Source: CAJJDF01 sp965655625 (GTDB lineage Bacteria; Bacteroidota; Bacteroidia; Flavobacteriales_D; CAJJDF01). Taken from it: DNA of 64,000 bases. Shown here piece by piece: positions 56,433 to 63,953 of the stretch. The DNA lies in contig CBFHHA010000002.1 of the NCBI GenBank assembly GCA_965655625.1, positions 54,637 to 118,636 on the forward strand, in the 5' to 3' direction. A program made the position numbers and the translations under genes. The notes under the pieces are model-generated. The model was not told the DNA's origin. It did not search any database and saw only the letters and a list, made by a program, of their open reading frames with translations. Position 1 is the first letter of the stretch. Each line of letters starts with the position of its first letter.

Positions 56433-56821
56433 TGGCGACTATCTTTACAAAAATTATAAAGGGTGAAATTCCTTGCTATAAAATAGCCGAAAACGAACAG
56501 TTTTTGGCATTTTTGGACATCAATCCATTGACCAAAGGACACGCATTAGTCATTCCGAAAGTAGAAATTGACTATATCTTTGACTTGAAAGATGAAATGC
56601 TCACAGAAATGATAGTATTTGCTAAAAAGGTTGCGCTTCAAGTGGAAAAAGCGATACCTTGCAGAAGAATGGGAGTTGCTGTGATAGGATTAGAAGTTCC
56701 TCACGCTCACATTCATTTAGTTCCTTTAAATCAGGTGGAAGACATTAATTTTTCGAGACCAAAATTAAGCTTCACTCAAAAAGAAATGGAAGAGACCTTA
56801 GAAAAAATAGTAGAAGTTTAA
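56432..56821 (+). CDS. HIT-family nucleotide-binding protein
   Basis: A 129-residue Hint-type hydrolase or transferase of purine nucleoside phosphoramidates or dinucleotides. It has the histidine triad HAHIHLVPL, an N-terminal FTKIIKGEIPCYKIAE block and the DINPLTKGHALVIPK motif. It overlaps greA by one base (TAATG), a common translationally coupled pair in Bacteroidota. tRNA-Pro follows by eight bases and may be co-transcribed. Confidence 0.95.
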   Translation: MATIFTKIIKGEIPCYKIAENEQFLAFLDINPLTKGHALVIPKVEIDYIFDLKDEMLTEMIVFAKKVALQVEKAIPCRRMGVAVIGLEVPHAHIHLVPLNQVEDINFSRPKLSFTQKEMEETLEKIVEV

Positions 56822-56829
56822 AATAATTT

Positions 56830-56904
56830 CGGGATGTAGCTTAGTCCGGTTAAAGTGCTGGTCTGGGGGACCAGAGATCGGAGGTTCGAATCCTCTCATC
56901 CCGA
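56830..56904 (+). tRNA. tRNA-Pro (anticodon GGG)
   Basis: A 75-nt cloverleaf. Acceptor CGGGATG pairs with CATCCCG, anticodon stem CTGGT/ACCAG encloses CTGGGGG with GGG at 56865-56867, and the T-arm is GGAGG-TTCGAAT-CCTCT (pairing after one offset). The discriminator is A. It begins eight bases after the HIT stop. Confidence 0.96.
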
Positions 56905-56916
56905 CAAAATTGGACA

Positions 56917-56952
56917 ATAAAAAAGCCCTGAAGGAACTTCAAGGCTTTTTTT
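56917..56952 (+). terminator. Intrinsic terminator of the greA-HIT-tRNA unit
   Basis: GCCCTGAAG, loop GAA, CTTCAAGGC with one C-A mismatch, A-run before and seven T after. It can also serve the convergent sucD transcript. Confidence 0.9.
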
Positions 56953-56992
56953 ATTGTTTCAATTTGTTTCTCTAAAGAGAAAATACATTCAT

Positions 56993-57865
56993 TTATTTTG
57001 AAAGAGCTTCGGCCACTTTTTTACCAATTTCTGCGGGAGAACTAGCAACACTAATTCCACACTCAGCCATAATTTTCATTTTCGCTTGTGCAGTATCATC
57101 AGCACCACCAACGATTGCTCCAGCGTGCCCCATTTTTCTTCCTTTTGGTGCAGTTTGTCCAGCAATAAACCCAATTACAGGCTTTTTATTGTTGTCTTTC
57201 ACCCATCTTGCAGCATTTGCTTCCATGTCTCCACCAATCTCACCAATCATCACAATAGCGTCAGTTTCAGGGTCATTCATAAACATTTCAACAGCTTCTT
57301 TAGTAGTTGTTCCAATAATTGGATCGCCACCAATACCGATTGCCGTAGAGACTCCTAATCCAGCTTTTACTACTTGGTCAGCTGCTTCGTAAGTCAATGT
57401 TCCTGATTTAGAAACAATCCCTACTCTTCCTTTTTTGAAAACAAATCCTGGCATAATTCCAATTTTAGCTTCATCTGCAGTGATGATTCCAGGACAGTTT
57501 GGTCCAATCAATCTAGAATCTTTGTCAGACAAGTAAGCTTTTACTTTTACCATGTCGTTCGTTGGAATACCTTCTGTAATACAAACGATTACTCCAATAT
57601 TGGAGTCAGCAGCTTCCATAATTGCATCAGCAGCAAATGCTGGTGGTACAAAAATGATTGAAACATTCGCTCCAGTTTCTTTAACAGCATCAGCTACCGT
57701 ATTAAATACAGGTTTGTCAAGGTGTTTTTGCCCCCCTTTTCCTGGAGTTACTCCACCTACAACATTCGTCCCATATTCAATCATTTGACCTGCATGGAAA
57801 GTTCCTTCGTTTCCTGTGAAACCCTGAACAATTATTTTAGAATCTTTGTTTACTAGTATACTCAT
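56993..57865 (-). CDS. sucD: Succinate--CoA ligase subunit alpha
   Basis: A 290-residue TCA-cycle subunit that carries the phosphorylated His. It has the N-terminal CoA-binding Rossmann domain (VNKDSKIIVQGFTGNEGTFHAGQM), the signature SKSGTLTYEAADQ and GIGGDPIIGT, and the active-site His in GHAGAIVGG. The beta subunit (sucC) is not in the window. It has its own promoter upstream. Confidence 0.97.
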   Translation of the reverse strand: MSILVNKDSKIIVQGFTGNEGTFHAGQMIEYGTNVVGGVTPGKGGQKHLDKPVFNTVADAVKETGANVSIIFVPPAFAADAIMEAADSNIGVIVCITEGIPTNDMVKVKAYLSDKDSRLIGPNCPGIITADEAKIGIMPGFVFKKGRVGIVSKSGTLTYEAADQVVKAGLGVSTAIGIGGDPIIGTTTKEAVEMFMNDPETDAIVMIGEIGGDMEANAARWVKDNNKKPVIGFIAGQTAPKGRKMGHAGAIVGGADDTAQAKMKIMAECGISVASSPAEIGKKVAEALSK

Positions 57866-57894
57866 TGTATTTGATTGGTTTTTTTATGAATATT

Positions 57895-57925
57895 CAAAAG
57901 TAGTTTTTTATCCCTTCTTTTACAA
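57895..57925 (-). promoter_or_regulatory. Promoter of sucD
   Basis: On the minus strand TTG, a 20-bp spacer and TACTTTTG match the consensus and lie about 30 bp before the start codon. Confidence 0.7.
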
Positions 57926-57976
57926 AAATTAGGGTTTTAATATTTTGCATTTTTCTATCAAAATGACTTTCATATA

Positions 57977-57984
57977 TAAATTTG
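57977..57984 (+). promoter_or_regulatory. Candidate -7 box upstream of mnmE
   Basis: TAAATTTG, a TAnnTTTG match about 115 bp before mnmE. A second match, TAATTTTG at 58087-58094, lies only 4 bp before the ATG and would give a leaderless message. Neither has a well-placed TTG. Confidence 0.35.
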
Positions 57985-58098
57985 CGAGAGCTCCATTTCT
58001 TCAATACAATTCCAACCCACTTTCTTTGGGAAGAGAAGAGTGAAAGAACACCTTACAAATTCTCTTCGATTAATTAAAATAAACCGTAATTTTGTCAC

Positions 58099-59466
58099 AT
58101 GATTTTAGATTCTACCGATACAATTTGTGCACTGTCAACTGCTAACGGAATGGGTGCAATAGCTATGATTCGTGTTTCAGGTGCCAGAGCTTTTGACATT
58201 GTTTCTACTGTGTTTTCGAAATCAATAGAATCGCTCGAATCGCATACGGCTCATTTTGGTACCATAAAAAATGACGGAAAACTCCTTGATGAAGTGGTTG
58301 TGACGGTATTTAAGAATCCGGCTTCATTTACTGGTGAAGATGTGGTAGAAATTGCATGCCATGGTTCGGTATTTATTCAACAAGAAATACTGAAATTATT
58401 ACTCAAAAAAGGATGTCGACTTGCCAAGCCCGGTGAGTTTTCGATGCGTGCTTTTGCTAACGGAAAGTTTGATTTGTCCCAAGCAGAGGCAATTTCTGAC
58501 TTGATTTCTTCGACTACCGAAGCTGCTCACAAACTTGCTTTGCAACAAATGCGTGGTGGATTTTCGGATGAGATAAATTTGTTGAGAGAAGAATTGGTAA
58601 ATTTTGCTTCACTCATTGAATTGGAGCTCGATTTTAGCGAAGAAGACGTTGAATTTGCAGACAGAAGCCAACTGAATGAACTGCTCGACAGAATTTCGGC
58701 CAAGTTAACGAGCTTAATAGATTCATTTTCTTTTGGAAATGCGATTAAAAATGGAGTACCCATTTCCATTATCGGAGCTCCCAATTCGGGTAAATCCACT
58801 TTGCTGAATAAATTCTTGAAAGAAGAAAAAGCAATTGTATCCAATATTGCAGGAACTACTCGTGATATTGTGGAAGACGAAATTGTGATTGAGGGAATAA
58901 AATATCGATTTATTGATACCGCAGGAATCCGCGACACAGAGAATGAAATTGAAAAAATAGGAATCCAACGAGCAATTGAAAAAGCCGGTAAATCGGCTAT
59001 TATTCTCTATTTGTTTGACGCTTCGCACGATTTGAATAAGGTACAGAATGAGTTTGAAGTCTTAAAATCTCAACTAACAGGCGACTCAATTGATGTAATT
59101 TGGGTGGCTAATAAGATGGATTTATTGGAGAATAATTCTGTTTTAAATGGCTTGGATTGTATTCAAATTTCAGCATCTGAAGGAGATAATTTAGAAGAAT
59201 TGACTCAAAAAATCATTGAAATTACCAACTCAAAAAATGCGGAAGAGCAGCAAGTTGTGGTAACCAATGTGCGTCATTATGAGGCCCTGACCAAAGCCAA
59301 TGAGGCAATAAGTCAAGTTACCGATGCACTAGAAATGGGTATACCTGGTGACTTGGTAGCCGTAGATATACGCCAAGCTCTTCACTTTTTGGGAGAAATT
59401 ACTGGTGAGATTTCTACGGATGAGTTGCTTGGGAATATATTTTCGAAGTTTTGTATTGGAAAGTAA
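58099..59466 (+). CDS. mnmE: tRNA modification GTPase MnmE
   Basis: With MnmG it makes the 5-carboxymethylaminomethyl (or related) group on U34 of several tRNAs. The 455-residue protein has the N-terminal tetrahydrofolate-binding domain and helical domain. Inserted in it is a G domain: G1 GAPNSGKST, G3 DTAG, G4 NKMD. The C-terminus is the conserved CIGK with its catalytic Cys. The last codons (TTTTGTATTGGAAAGTAA) form the boundary of an integrated element. The gene is intact, so the insertion rebuilt its end. Confidence 0.97.
   Translation: MILDSTDTICALSTANGMGAIAMIRVSGARAFDIVSTVFSKSIESLESHTAHFGTIKNDGKLLDEVVVTVFKNPASFTGEDVVEIACHGSVFIQQEILKLLLKKGCRLAKPGEFSMRAFANGKFDLSQAEAISDLISSTTEAAHKLALQQMRGGFSDEINLLREELVNFASLIELELDFSEEDVEFADRSQLNELLDRISAKLTSLIDSFSFGNAIKNGVPISIIGAPNSGKSTLLNKFLKEEKAIVSNIAGTTRDIVEDEIVIEGIKYRFIDTAGIRDTENEIEKIGIQRAIEKAGKSAIILYLFDASHDLNKVQNEFEVLKSQLTGDSIDVIWVANKMDLLENNSVLNGLDCIQISASEGDNLEELTQKIIEITNSKNAEEQQVVVTNVRHYEALTKANEAISQVTDALEMGIPGDLVAVDIRQALHFLGEITGEISTDELLGNIFSKFCIGK
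59449..59466. other. Putative attachment site at the mnmE 3' end
   Basis: TTTTGTATTGGAAAGTAA encodes the MnmE C-terminus FCIGK plus the stop. A tyrosine integrase gene lies about 600 bp downstream. The mnmE/trmE 3' end is the known chromosomal target of Salmonella genomic island 1, whose core is very like this sequence from memory. The matching site on the far side is not in the window, so this is inferred from context. Confidence 0.6.
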
Positions 59467-59589
59467 GCATATCAGTACTCAAAAGTTATCAACAGACCTA
59501 AACAAGCTCAAAACCCCCACACATAAAGGGATAAACAAAAAATATATCACCTAACAACAACTATCAACTTCCGTTAAATCACAAATAAC

Positions 59590-59642
59590 TGTACCTTATT
59601 TTGTACCTTTGACTTGGATAAGGACAAAATTATTTTGTACCT
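59590..59642. repeat. Direct repeats between mnmE and the integrase operon
   Basis: TTATTTTGTACCT occurs exactly at 59596-59608 and 59630-59642 (34-bp step), and TGTACCTT also at 59590. They lie between the attachment site and the first island gene. That is the expected place for arm-type sites of the integrase or excisionase, or an operator for the promoter. TACCTTTG at 59604-59611 inside the first copy matches the -7 box. Confidence 0.55.
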
Positions 59643-59710
59643 CACACAAACGTATACAAAGTGCTACATTCTGTTACACATTGATACGAAATGATTTAAA
59701 AACAAGGAAT

Positions 59711-60064
59711 ATGAGTAGCAACATTAAAATCCCAAAGGTTTGCAATCATTGTAACAGCAACTTTATCGCTAAGACTACGGTTACAAAATTTTGCTCTCAT
59801 CGATGCGCAAGTGCAGCATACAAAAAACGAAAAAAACAAAATTTACTAATTGAAACACAAACAAGTGAATACAACAAGTCAAAAAGCATCGACCTTGATG
59901 TAATTCAAAAAAAAGAATACCTCAGCATATCTGAAACTTGTCTATTACTTGGTTTAAGTCGAATGACTATTCACAGACAAATTAAAGCCAATAAATTACC
60001 CTCATCAAAAGTTGGAGGAAGAGTAATTATTAAAAGAGCAGACATAAACAATTTAATAAACTAA
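59711..60064 (+). CDS. Cys-cluster plus HTH protein, probable excisionase/regulator
   Basis: 117 residues from ATG 59711. An upstream start in the same frame would add 34 non-conserved residues. The N-terminal part has a four-Cys zinc-finger-like cluster (CNHCNSNF ... FCSHRCASAAYKKRKK). The C-terminal part is an excisionase-type winged HTH (YLSISETCLLLGLSRMTIHR ... SSKVGGRVIIKRADINNLIN). It sits four bases before the integrase start, the normal place of a recombination directionality factor. The zinc module fused to the HTH is unusual and may give extra DNA or protein contacts. Confidence 0.75.
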   Translation: MSSNIKIPKVCNHCNSNFIAKTTVTKFCSHRCASAAYKKRKKQNLLIETQTSEYNKSKSIDLDVIQKKEYLSISETCLLLGLSRMTIHRQIKANKLPSSKVGGRVIIKRADINNLIN

Positions 60065-60067
60065 ATT

Positions 60068-61186
60068 ATGGGCATAACAGTTAGAAAGAAACCAATAAGT
60101 AATGGAAGACTGAGTCTATACTTAGACTTCTATCCGCCTATAATTGATGAAAATGGCAAAACCACAAGAAGAGAGTTTCTAAAACGATATGTATACGTCA
60201 AACCCAAAAAAGAATCCGAAAAGCGACACAACAAAGAGCAATTAATATTTGCTGATGAAATAAGGATAGCAAGAGAAAAAGAGTTTTTTGTTAGTGGTGG
60301 TCGAAAACGTAAAAGCACTACAAAAGGAAAAGACTTTATCGCTTATTTTAACTCCCTTACAGAAAAAAGAATTGACAGCAACGGGAATCACGGTAATTGG
60401 AAAAGCGCTTTAAAATACCTTAAAGACTTCACTAATAATTCTTGCGCTACAACTGACATAGACATTCAGTTCTGTAAAGAATTTAAAGAATACCTTCTTA
60501 ATGCTCAAAAGCTAAACACAGTCAAAGGACTAAAACTATCCCAAAACTCAGCTGTTAGCTACTTCAACAAGTTTAGAGCAGCGGTTAGAGAAGCATACAA
60601 AGACAAACTATTAGATACAAACCCCATCGATGACATTAAAGGTATCAAGCAACAAGAATCCATAAGAGAATTTCTTACTAAAGAAGAACTTCAATTATTA
60701 GTTAACACCGAGTGTGAGCTTGAAGCATTAAAAAAAGCAGCTTTATTTTCTGCTTTAACAGGATTACGTTGGTCTGACATCGCAGAACTTAGATGGGGAG
60801 ATATACAGACTACTGAGGGAGAAAGCTTCATTCACATTAGTATGAAGAAGACGGGAGACTCTCTGCTTCACGAGATAAGTGAAAAAGCTGTACAAATTCT
60901 TGGAACACCTGAGTCTCGTGAAACAAAAATATTTGAAGGTCTTAAATATTCTGACCACAACAACCACAAACTCAAACTTTGGCTACTAAAAGCAGGTATT
61001 CACAAGAAAATTACTTTTCACAACTTTCGGCATACATACGCAACCATACTACTGAATAGCGGTATTGATATACTAACCGTATCTAAAATGCTCGGTCACA
61101 AGAACATTCAGACTACAATGATTTATACCAAAGTCTTGACAGAAACCAAAAGAAAAGCTGCTAACATTATTGATTTAGATTTATGA
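60068..61186 (+). CDS. Tyrosine recombinase/integrase of the mnmE element
   Basis: A 372-residue site-specific recombinase. It has an arm-binding N-terminus (MGITVRKKPISNGRLSLYLDFY), a SAM-like core-binding domain (about 90-200) and the catalytic domain. Catalytic residues visible are R234 (TGLRWSD), K261 (MKKTG), H318 and R321 (FHNFRHTY), H344 (MLGHKNIQ) and nucleophile Y353 (TTMIYTKVL). All are intact. It presumably inserts the element at the end of mnmE. The next gene overlaps its stop by four bases. Confidence 0.95.
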   Translation: MGITVRKKPISNGRLSLYLDFYPPIIDENGKTTRREFLKRYVYVKPKKESEKRHNKEQLIFADEIRIAREKEFFVSGGRKRKSTTKGKDFIAYFNSLTEKRIDSNGNHGNWKSALKYLKDFTNNSCATTDIDIQFCKEFKEYLLNAQKLNTVKGLKLSQNSAVSYFNKFRAAVREAYKDKLLDTNPIDDIKGIKQQESIREFLTKEELQLLVNTECELEALKKAALFSALTGLRWSDIAELRWGDIQTTEGESFIHISMKKTGDSLLHEISEKAVQILGTPESRETKIFEGLKYSDHNNHKLKLWLLKAGIHKKITFHNFRHTYATILLNSGIDILTVSKMLGHKNIQTTMIYTKVLTETKRKAANIIDLDL

Positions 61187-62043
61187 CAATAGATACGGAA
61201 TACCTCAATCAATATTTGGAGCAGGACTCTCAAAGATATTTTGCTAAAAAAGAATTTTTCAATAAAAACATCCCCATAATTGAAAGATGCTTTTTAGAAA
61301 TGGCTAACAAATATCTTCAAGACAAAAATTCTGACAATAAGAAGATTAAATCCAAAGAGGGTTTCGATGCCTTTTACAGGCAATTCCACAAGGTTCTAAC
61401 ACTACTCCCTCTTTCCGAAAATGAGGAGGTCAAAAGTAAATTAAAAGAAATCGGTTTTGTAGACTCGGTATTGTATTGGATGACTTCACCTACTCCAATT
61501 ACCTCAGAAATTGAAAGACTAATGAAGGTTAAGGGGTTGACAATCTTTCCTTTTGCTTTTTTTACTGCATTTGATTTTCACATTCAAGTTAAATTTAAGA
61601 ATGAAATGTTTGAGTCCTTTGGCTACTCTGAATTGAAGGATGGCAAAGAAATCAATCTTCTATATAAAGACTTTGCCAAAAGGATTGAACGCATAGAGTA
61701 TAACAGGAAGAAAAAGCAACTACCTAAAACGAATCACTTCGAAGCCGAAATGTTGGCAATAATAGAAGAGACCGAAGATATAATCGGAAACTCTAAAGAA
61801 ACTAAAAAACTTCTTTTGAATGGAGCAAAAGGAAATACCTCTCATTGTATTTCTCTATTAAGTTTATTCATCTGTGATGGAATCAGTAAGAACAAGGCAT
61901 ATCAGGAAATATACCCGCTATTACTGCTACTCAAATTAGACAGAGAACTGTTAACAGAAGAAGAATTTTACAATACAAAAGACAACTATGATTGTGACTT
62001 TAAGGCATATCAAATCTCCCGTTGTAAGAAAATATTGAAATAA
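61183..62043 (+). CDS. Hypothetical protein coupled to the integrase
   Basis: 286 residues, overlapping the integrase stop by four bases (ATGA), so it is translated with it. Helical, charged, no signal peptide or clear span. Some loops carry aromatic and Cys residues (TAFDFHIQVKFKNEMF, GNTSHCISLLSLFICDG). No family is recognised. Coupling to the integrase suggests a role in integration, excision or element control. It is directly followed by a large palindrome. Confidence 0.7.
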   Translation: MTIDTEYLNQYLEQDSQRYFAKKEFFNKNIPIIERCFLEMANKYLQDKNSDNKKIKSKEGFDAFYRQFHKVLTLLPLSENEEVKSKLKEIGFVDSVLYWMTSPTPITSEIERLMKVKGLTIFPFAFFTAFDFHIQVKFKNEMFESFGYSELKDGKEINLLYKDFAKRIERIEYNRKKKQLPKTNHFEAEMLAIIEETEDIIGNSKETKKLLLNGAKGNTSHCISLLSLFICDGISKNKAYQEIYPLLLLLKLDRELLTEEEFYNTKDNYDCDFKAYQISRCKKILK

Positions 62044-62089
62044 TTTTGGACCGTATTTTCGGGAAACTTCCTGAATAAACGGTCCAAAA
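62044..62089. other. 46-nt near-perfect palindrome
   Basis: Outer arms TTTTGGACCGT and ACGGTCCAAAA are perfect. The inner arm TTTCGGGAA and TTCCTGAAT differ by a G-T pair and two mismatches at 62055/62078 and 62057/62076. No T-run follows on either side, so it is a poor terminator. In a mobile element it could be a nick site, an ssDNA-initiation hairpin or a recombination core. It starts at the end of the 286-residue gene. Confidence 0.7.
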
Positions 62090-62147
62090 ACTGAGTGCGA
62101 TTATCACGAATTTTGAACTATAAAAAACGATTTAATACTTCTTAATT

Positions 62148-62465
62148 ATGAATCAAGCACAATCAAGTCTTTCAGCAGACTTAAAAAAACTTATTACTGA
62201 AACCATTCGTCACGAATTAAAATCACTAAACCAACCAAGCCCTTCCTCACAAGAAACAATGTCAGCGATTGAAGCTGCTACTTATCTTAAAATCAAGGTT
62301 AAAACCTTATATGATAAAGCACAGAATAACGAAATCCCTTATTCACGTGTCGGTGAGCGAAAGTACCTTTTCTTTAGGTCGGATTTAGAAGAATACGTTC
62401 TTCAATCCAAACAAAAGAGTAGACAACAAATTACTCAGGAGGCACAAGACTACCTACGCTCGTAA
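62148..62465 (+). CDS. Helix-turn-helix (excisionase-like) protein
   Basis: 105 residues with a C-terminal HTH_17-like domain (AIEAATYLKIKVKTLYDKAQ ... YSRVGERKYLFFRSDLEEYV) and a short coiled N-terminus (LKKLITETIRHELKSLN). It probably binds DNA as a regulator or excisionase. It comes after the palindrome and starts a four-gene run (62148-63774) likely to be one transcript. Confidence 0.85.
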   Translation: MNQAQSSLSADLKKLITETIRHELKSLNQPSPSSQETMSAIEAATYLKIKVKTLYDKAQNNEIPYSRVGERKYLFFRSDLEEYVLQSKQKSRQQITQEAQDYLRS

Positions 62466-62475
62466 ACTATTTCTT

Positions 62476-62721
62476 ATGAGCACATGCAAGAACTATGAGA
62501 CCTTGATGGAAATCAAACTAATACTTCTTTCCATAGAGGGTACACGCTATAATATTGACGATTGGATTCCATACAACGTAGTGAAACGATTTTTCAACTA
62601 CGGAGATAGTCAAATGCGGATTATAGAAAAAGAACAAAGTCTAATCACCTCCAAAATCGGGAACAGAAAGTTCTATAAAAAATCATCAATAACTGAGTTA
62701 TTGAATAAAAACATCAAATAA
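62476..62721 (+). CDS. Small HTH-like protein
   Basis: 81 residues. The last 40 (MRIIEKEQSLITSKIGNRKFYKKSSITELL) have the wing and second-helix pattern of excisionase-type HTH proteins, though the first helix is not canonical. Its stop overlaps the Rep-like gene by one base, so the two are coupled. It could be a copy-number or Rep regulator. Confidence 0.6.
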   Translation: MSTCKNYETLMEIKLILLSIEGTRYNIDDWIPYNVVKRFFNYGDSQMRIIEKEQSLITSKIGNRKFYKKSSITELLNKNIK

Positions 62722-63320
62722 TGAATAATTGGGGAATACACTGCATACAGTACCTTTCGAAGAAGTCCATAGAAAGCATTAATACGGGACAAACACCTTT
62801 AACACCTAAATACAATTTAACTTTCGTTGAAAAAAACACGGGGCTTTTAAGCACAACATCAGACTTGGATTTAAAGAAACGAAAAAGACTATGTTCATTT
62901 GTTGCTTTCCGTGATACCTATTCGAGACTCTACAAAAAAAATAGAGTATCAATATTAACGATAGTAGTCAATGATGCGGATTATCCTAAAATTGGAAAAT
63001 TCATCAACACCATAACGAGAAAGCTAAAAAGAAAAGGGATTGAGCGACTCGGCTACATTTGGGTTCGTGACATTGGCGATATTAAATTCGAAAAACATTA
63101 TCACGTTCTCATAGCTACTTCTCCCATAACAAAAGAACTATTCTTTGAAATGTTCCACAAAAAGAAGCACAGTAACTATGAAGTTCAATTTGTACGAAGT
63201 ACTAATGGAATAACTCGCTACTTAACAGACAAGGAGTTATTTGCAGCGAAAAGACAGAGAGCATATCAAGCATCTCGAAAGTTCAAAAACCCTAAAAACA
63301 GCATTGTAAAATGCATTTAA
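62721..63320 (+). CDS. HUH-type Rep-like protein (rolling-circle initiator candidate)
   Basis: 199 residues. There is a HUH-like pair H126-Y-H128 (EKHYHVLIATSP) after a strand with IWVRDIGD, and a candidate nucleophile Tyr in RYLTDK (Y167, K171). A C-terminal block QRAYQASRKFKNPKNS resembles the SRxxKxP tail of small Rep proteins. The layout recalls ssDNA phage/plasmid Rep and the inovirus Gp2 family. It presumably nicks DNA at an origin on the element to start replication or transfer. The nick site is unknown. Confidence is limited because the family is identified only by motifs. Confidence 0.6.
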   Translation: MNNWGIHCIQYLSKKSIESINTGQTPLTPKYNLTFVEKNTGLLSTTSDLDLKKRKRLCSFVAFRDTYSRLYKKNRVSILTIVVNDADYPKIGKFINTITRKLKRKGIERLGYIWVRDIGDIKFEKHYHVLIATSPITKELFFEMFHKKKHSNYEVQFVRSTNGITRYLTDKELFAAKRQRAYQASRKFKNPKNSIVKCI

Positions 63321-63426
63321 TACATACCTATCCAAGTATTATATGTGATGAAATGGCTCGAAACTTCACTAAACACATTGTTTCGTTCCAAGATACCTTG
63401 CTCACACCTAAATTTGATTAAAAACT

Positions 63427-63774
63427 ATGAAAACAGACCCTTTAACACAAGAACAATTTGAACCCGCAAGAACTAACCAAAGGTTTGCAAGTGCGAAAAA
63501 CCGCATTAGATACCACAACCTTGTAGCGAGAGAAAAAAGAATGATTACACGTGAAATTGATTATTCCATATCAAGTAATTGGAATATCCTACTTAAACAA
63601 CTTGCAGGGAAAGACAAAGTGGTTCGTTCACGTGAATTTCTTTTAGGAGCAGGTTTTAACTTTAGCTTCTTCCAACGTGCATACAGAGAAGATGGTGAGG
63701 TTATTTACAGAATATATAACTGTGGGTTTTACATTATCGATGATACAGTAACAATTATAAAAATAGAATTATGA
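63427..63774 (+). CDS. Hypothetical 115-residue protein
   Basis: Soluble, basic, with a two-part sequence: a helical N-terminus (LTQEQFEPARTNQRFASAKN) and a C-terminus with aromatics (REFLLGAGFNFSFFQRAY) and strands. No domain recognised. It lies 107 bp after the Rep-like gene and overlaps the next small gene by four bases. Proteins like this are probably element-specific. Confidence 0.65.
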   Translation: MKTDPLTQEQFEPARTNQRFASAKNRIRYHNLVAREKRMITREIDYSISSNWNILLKQLAGKDKVVRSREFLLGAGFNFSFFQRAYREDGEVIYRIYNCGFYIIDDTVTIIKIEL

Positions 63775-63929
63775 CACCAATAGAAGCAGGCTCTCCGTTT
63801 ACTCCAATAGGAGATGCACCGTCAAAAAATGAATCTTCTTTTCTACTCATACTCACGTTTGCGTTAATTGCTACCTCATTAATTGTTATGCAGAGTAATG
63901 GAGTCTACACTATTGACAACAAAGAGTAA
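63771..63929 (+). CDS. Small single-span membrane protein
   Basis: 52 residues overlapping the previous stop by four bases (ATGA). A polar N-terminus (MTPIEAGSPFTPIGDAPSKN) precedes one hydrophobic span (SFLLILTFALIATSLIVM) and a short tail. Size and topology recall small coat or anchor proteins of filamentous phages, but no motif proves this. Coupling to its neighbour supports a real gene. Confidence 0.6.
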   Translation: MTPIEAGSPFTPIGDAPSKNESSFLLILTFALIATSLIVMQSNGVYTIDNKE

Positions 63930-63953
63930 TAAATATTTTCAAAAGTTATAATT

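Noticed and set aside
59449..59466. A second copy of the mnmE end within the window
   Set aside because: I looked for TTTTGTATTGGAAAGTAA or close variants downstream and saw none before 64000, so the right end must be outside.
62044..62089. Palindrome as an ordinary terminator
   Set aside because: There is no T-run after the stem on either strand, only AAAAACTG on one side and AAAATTATT on the other.
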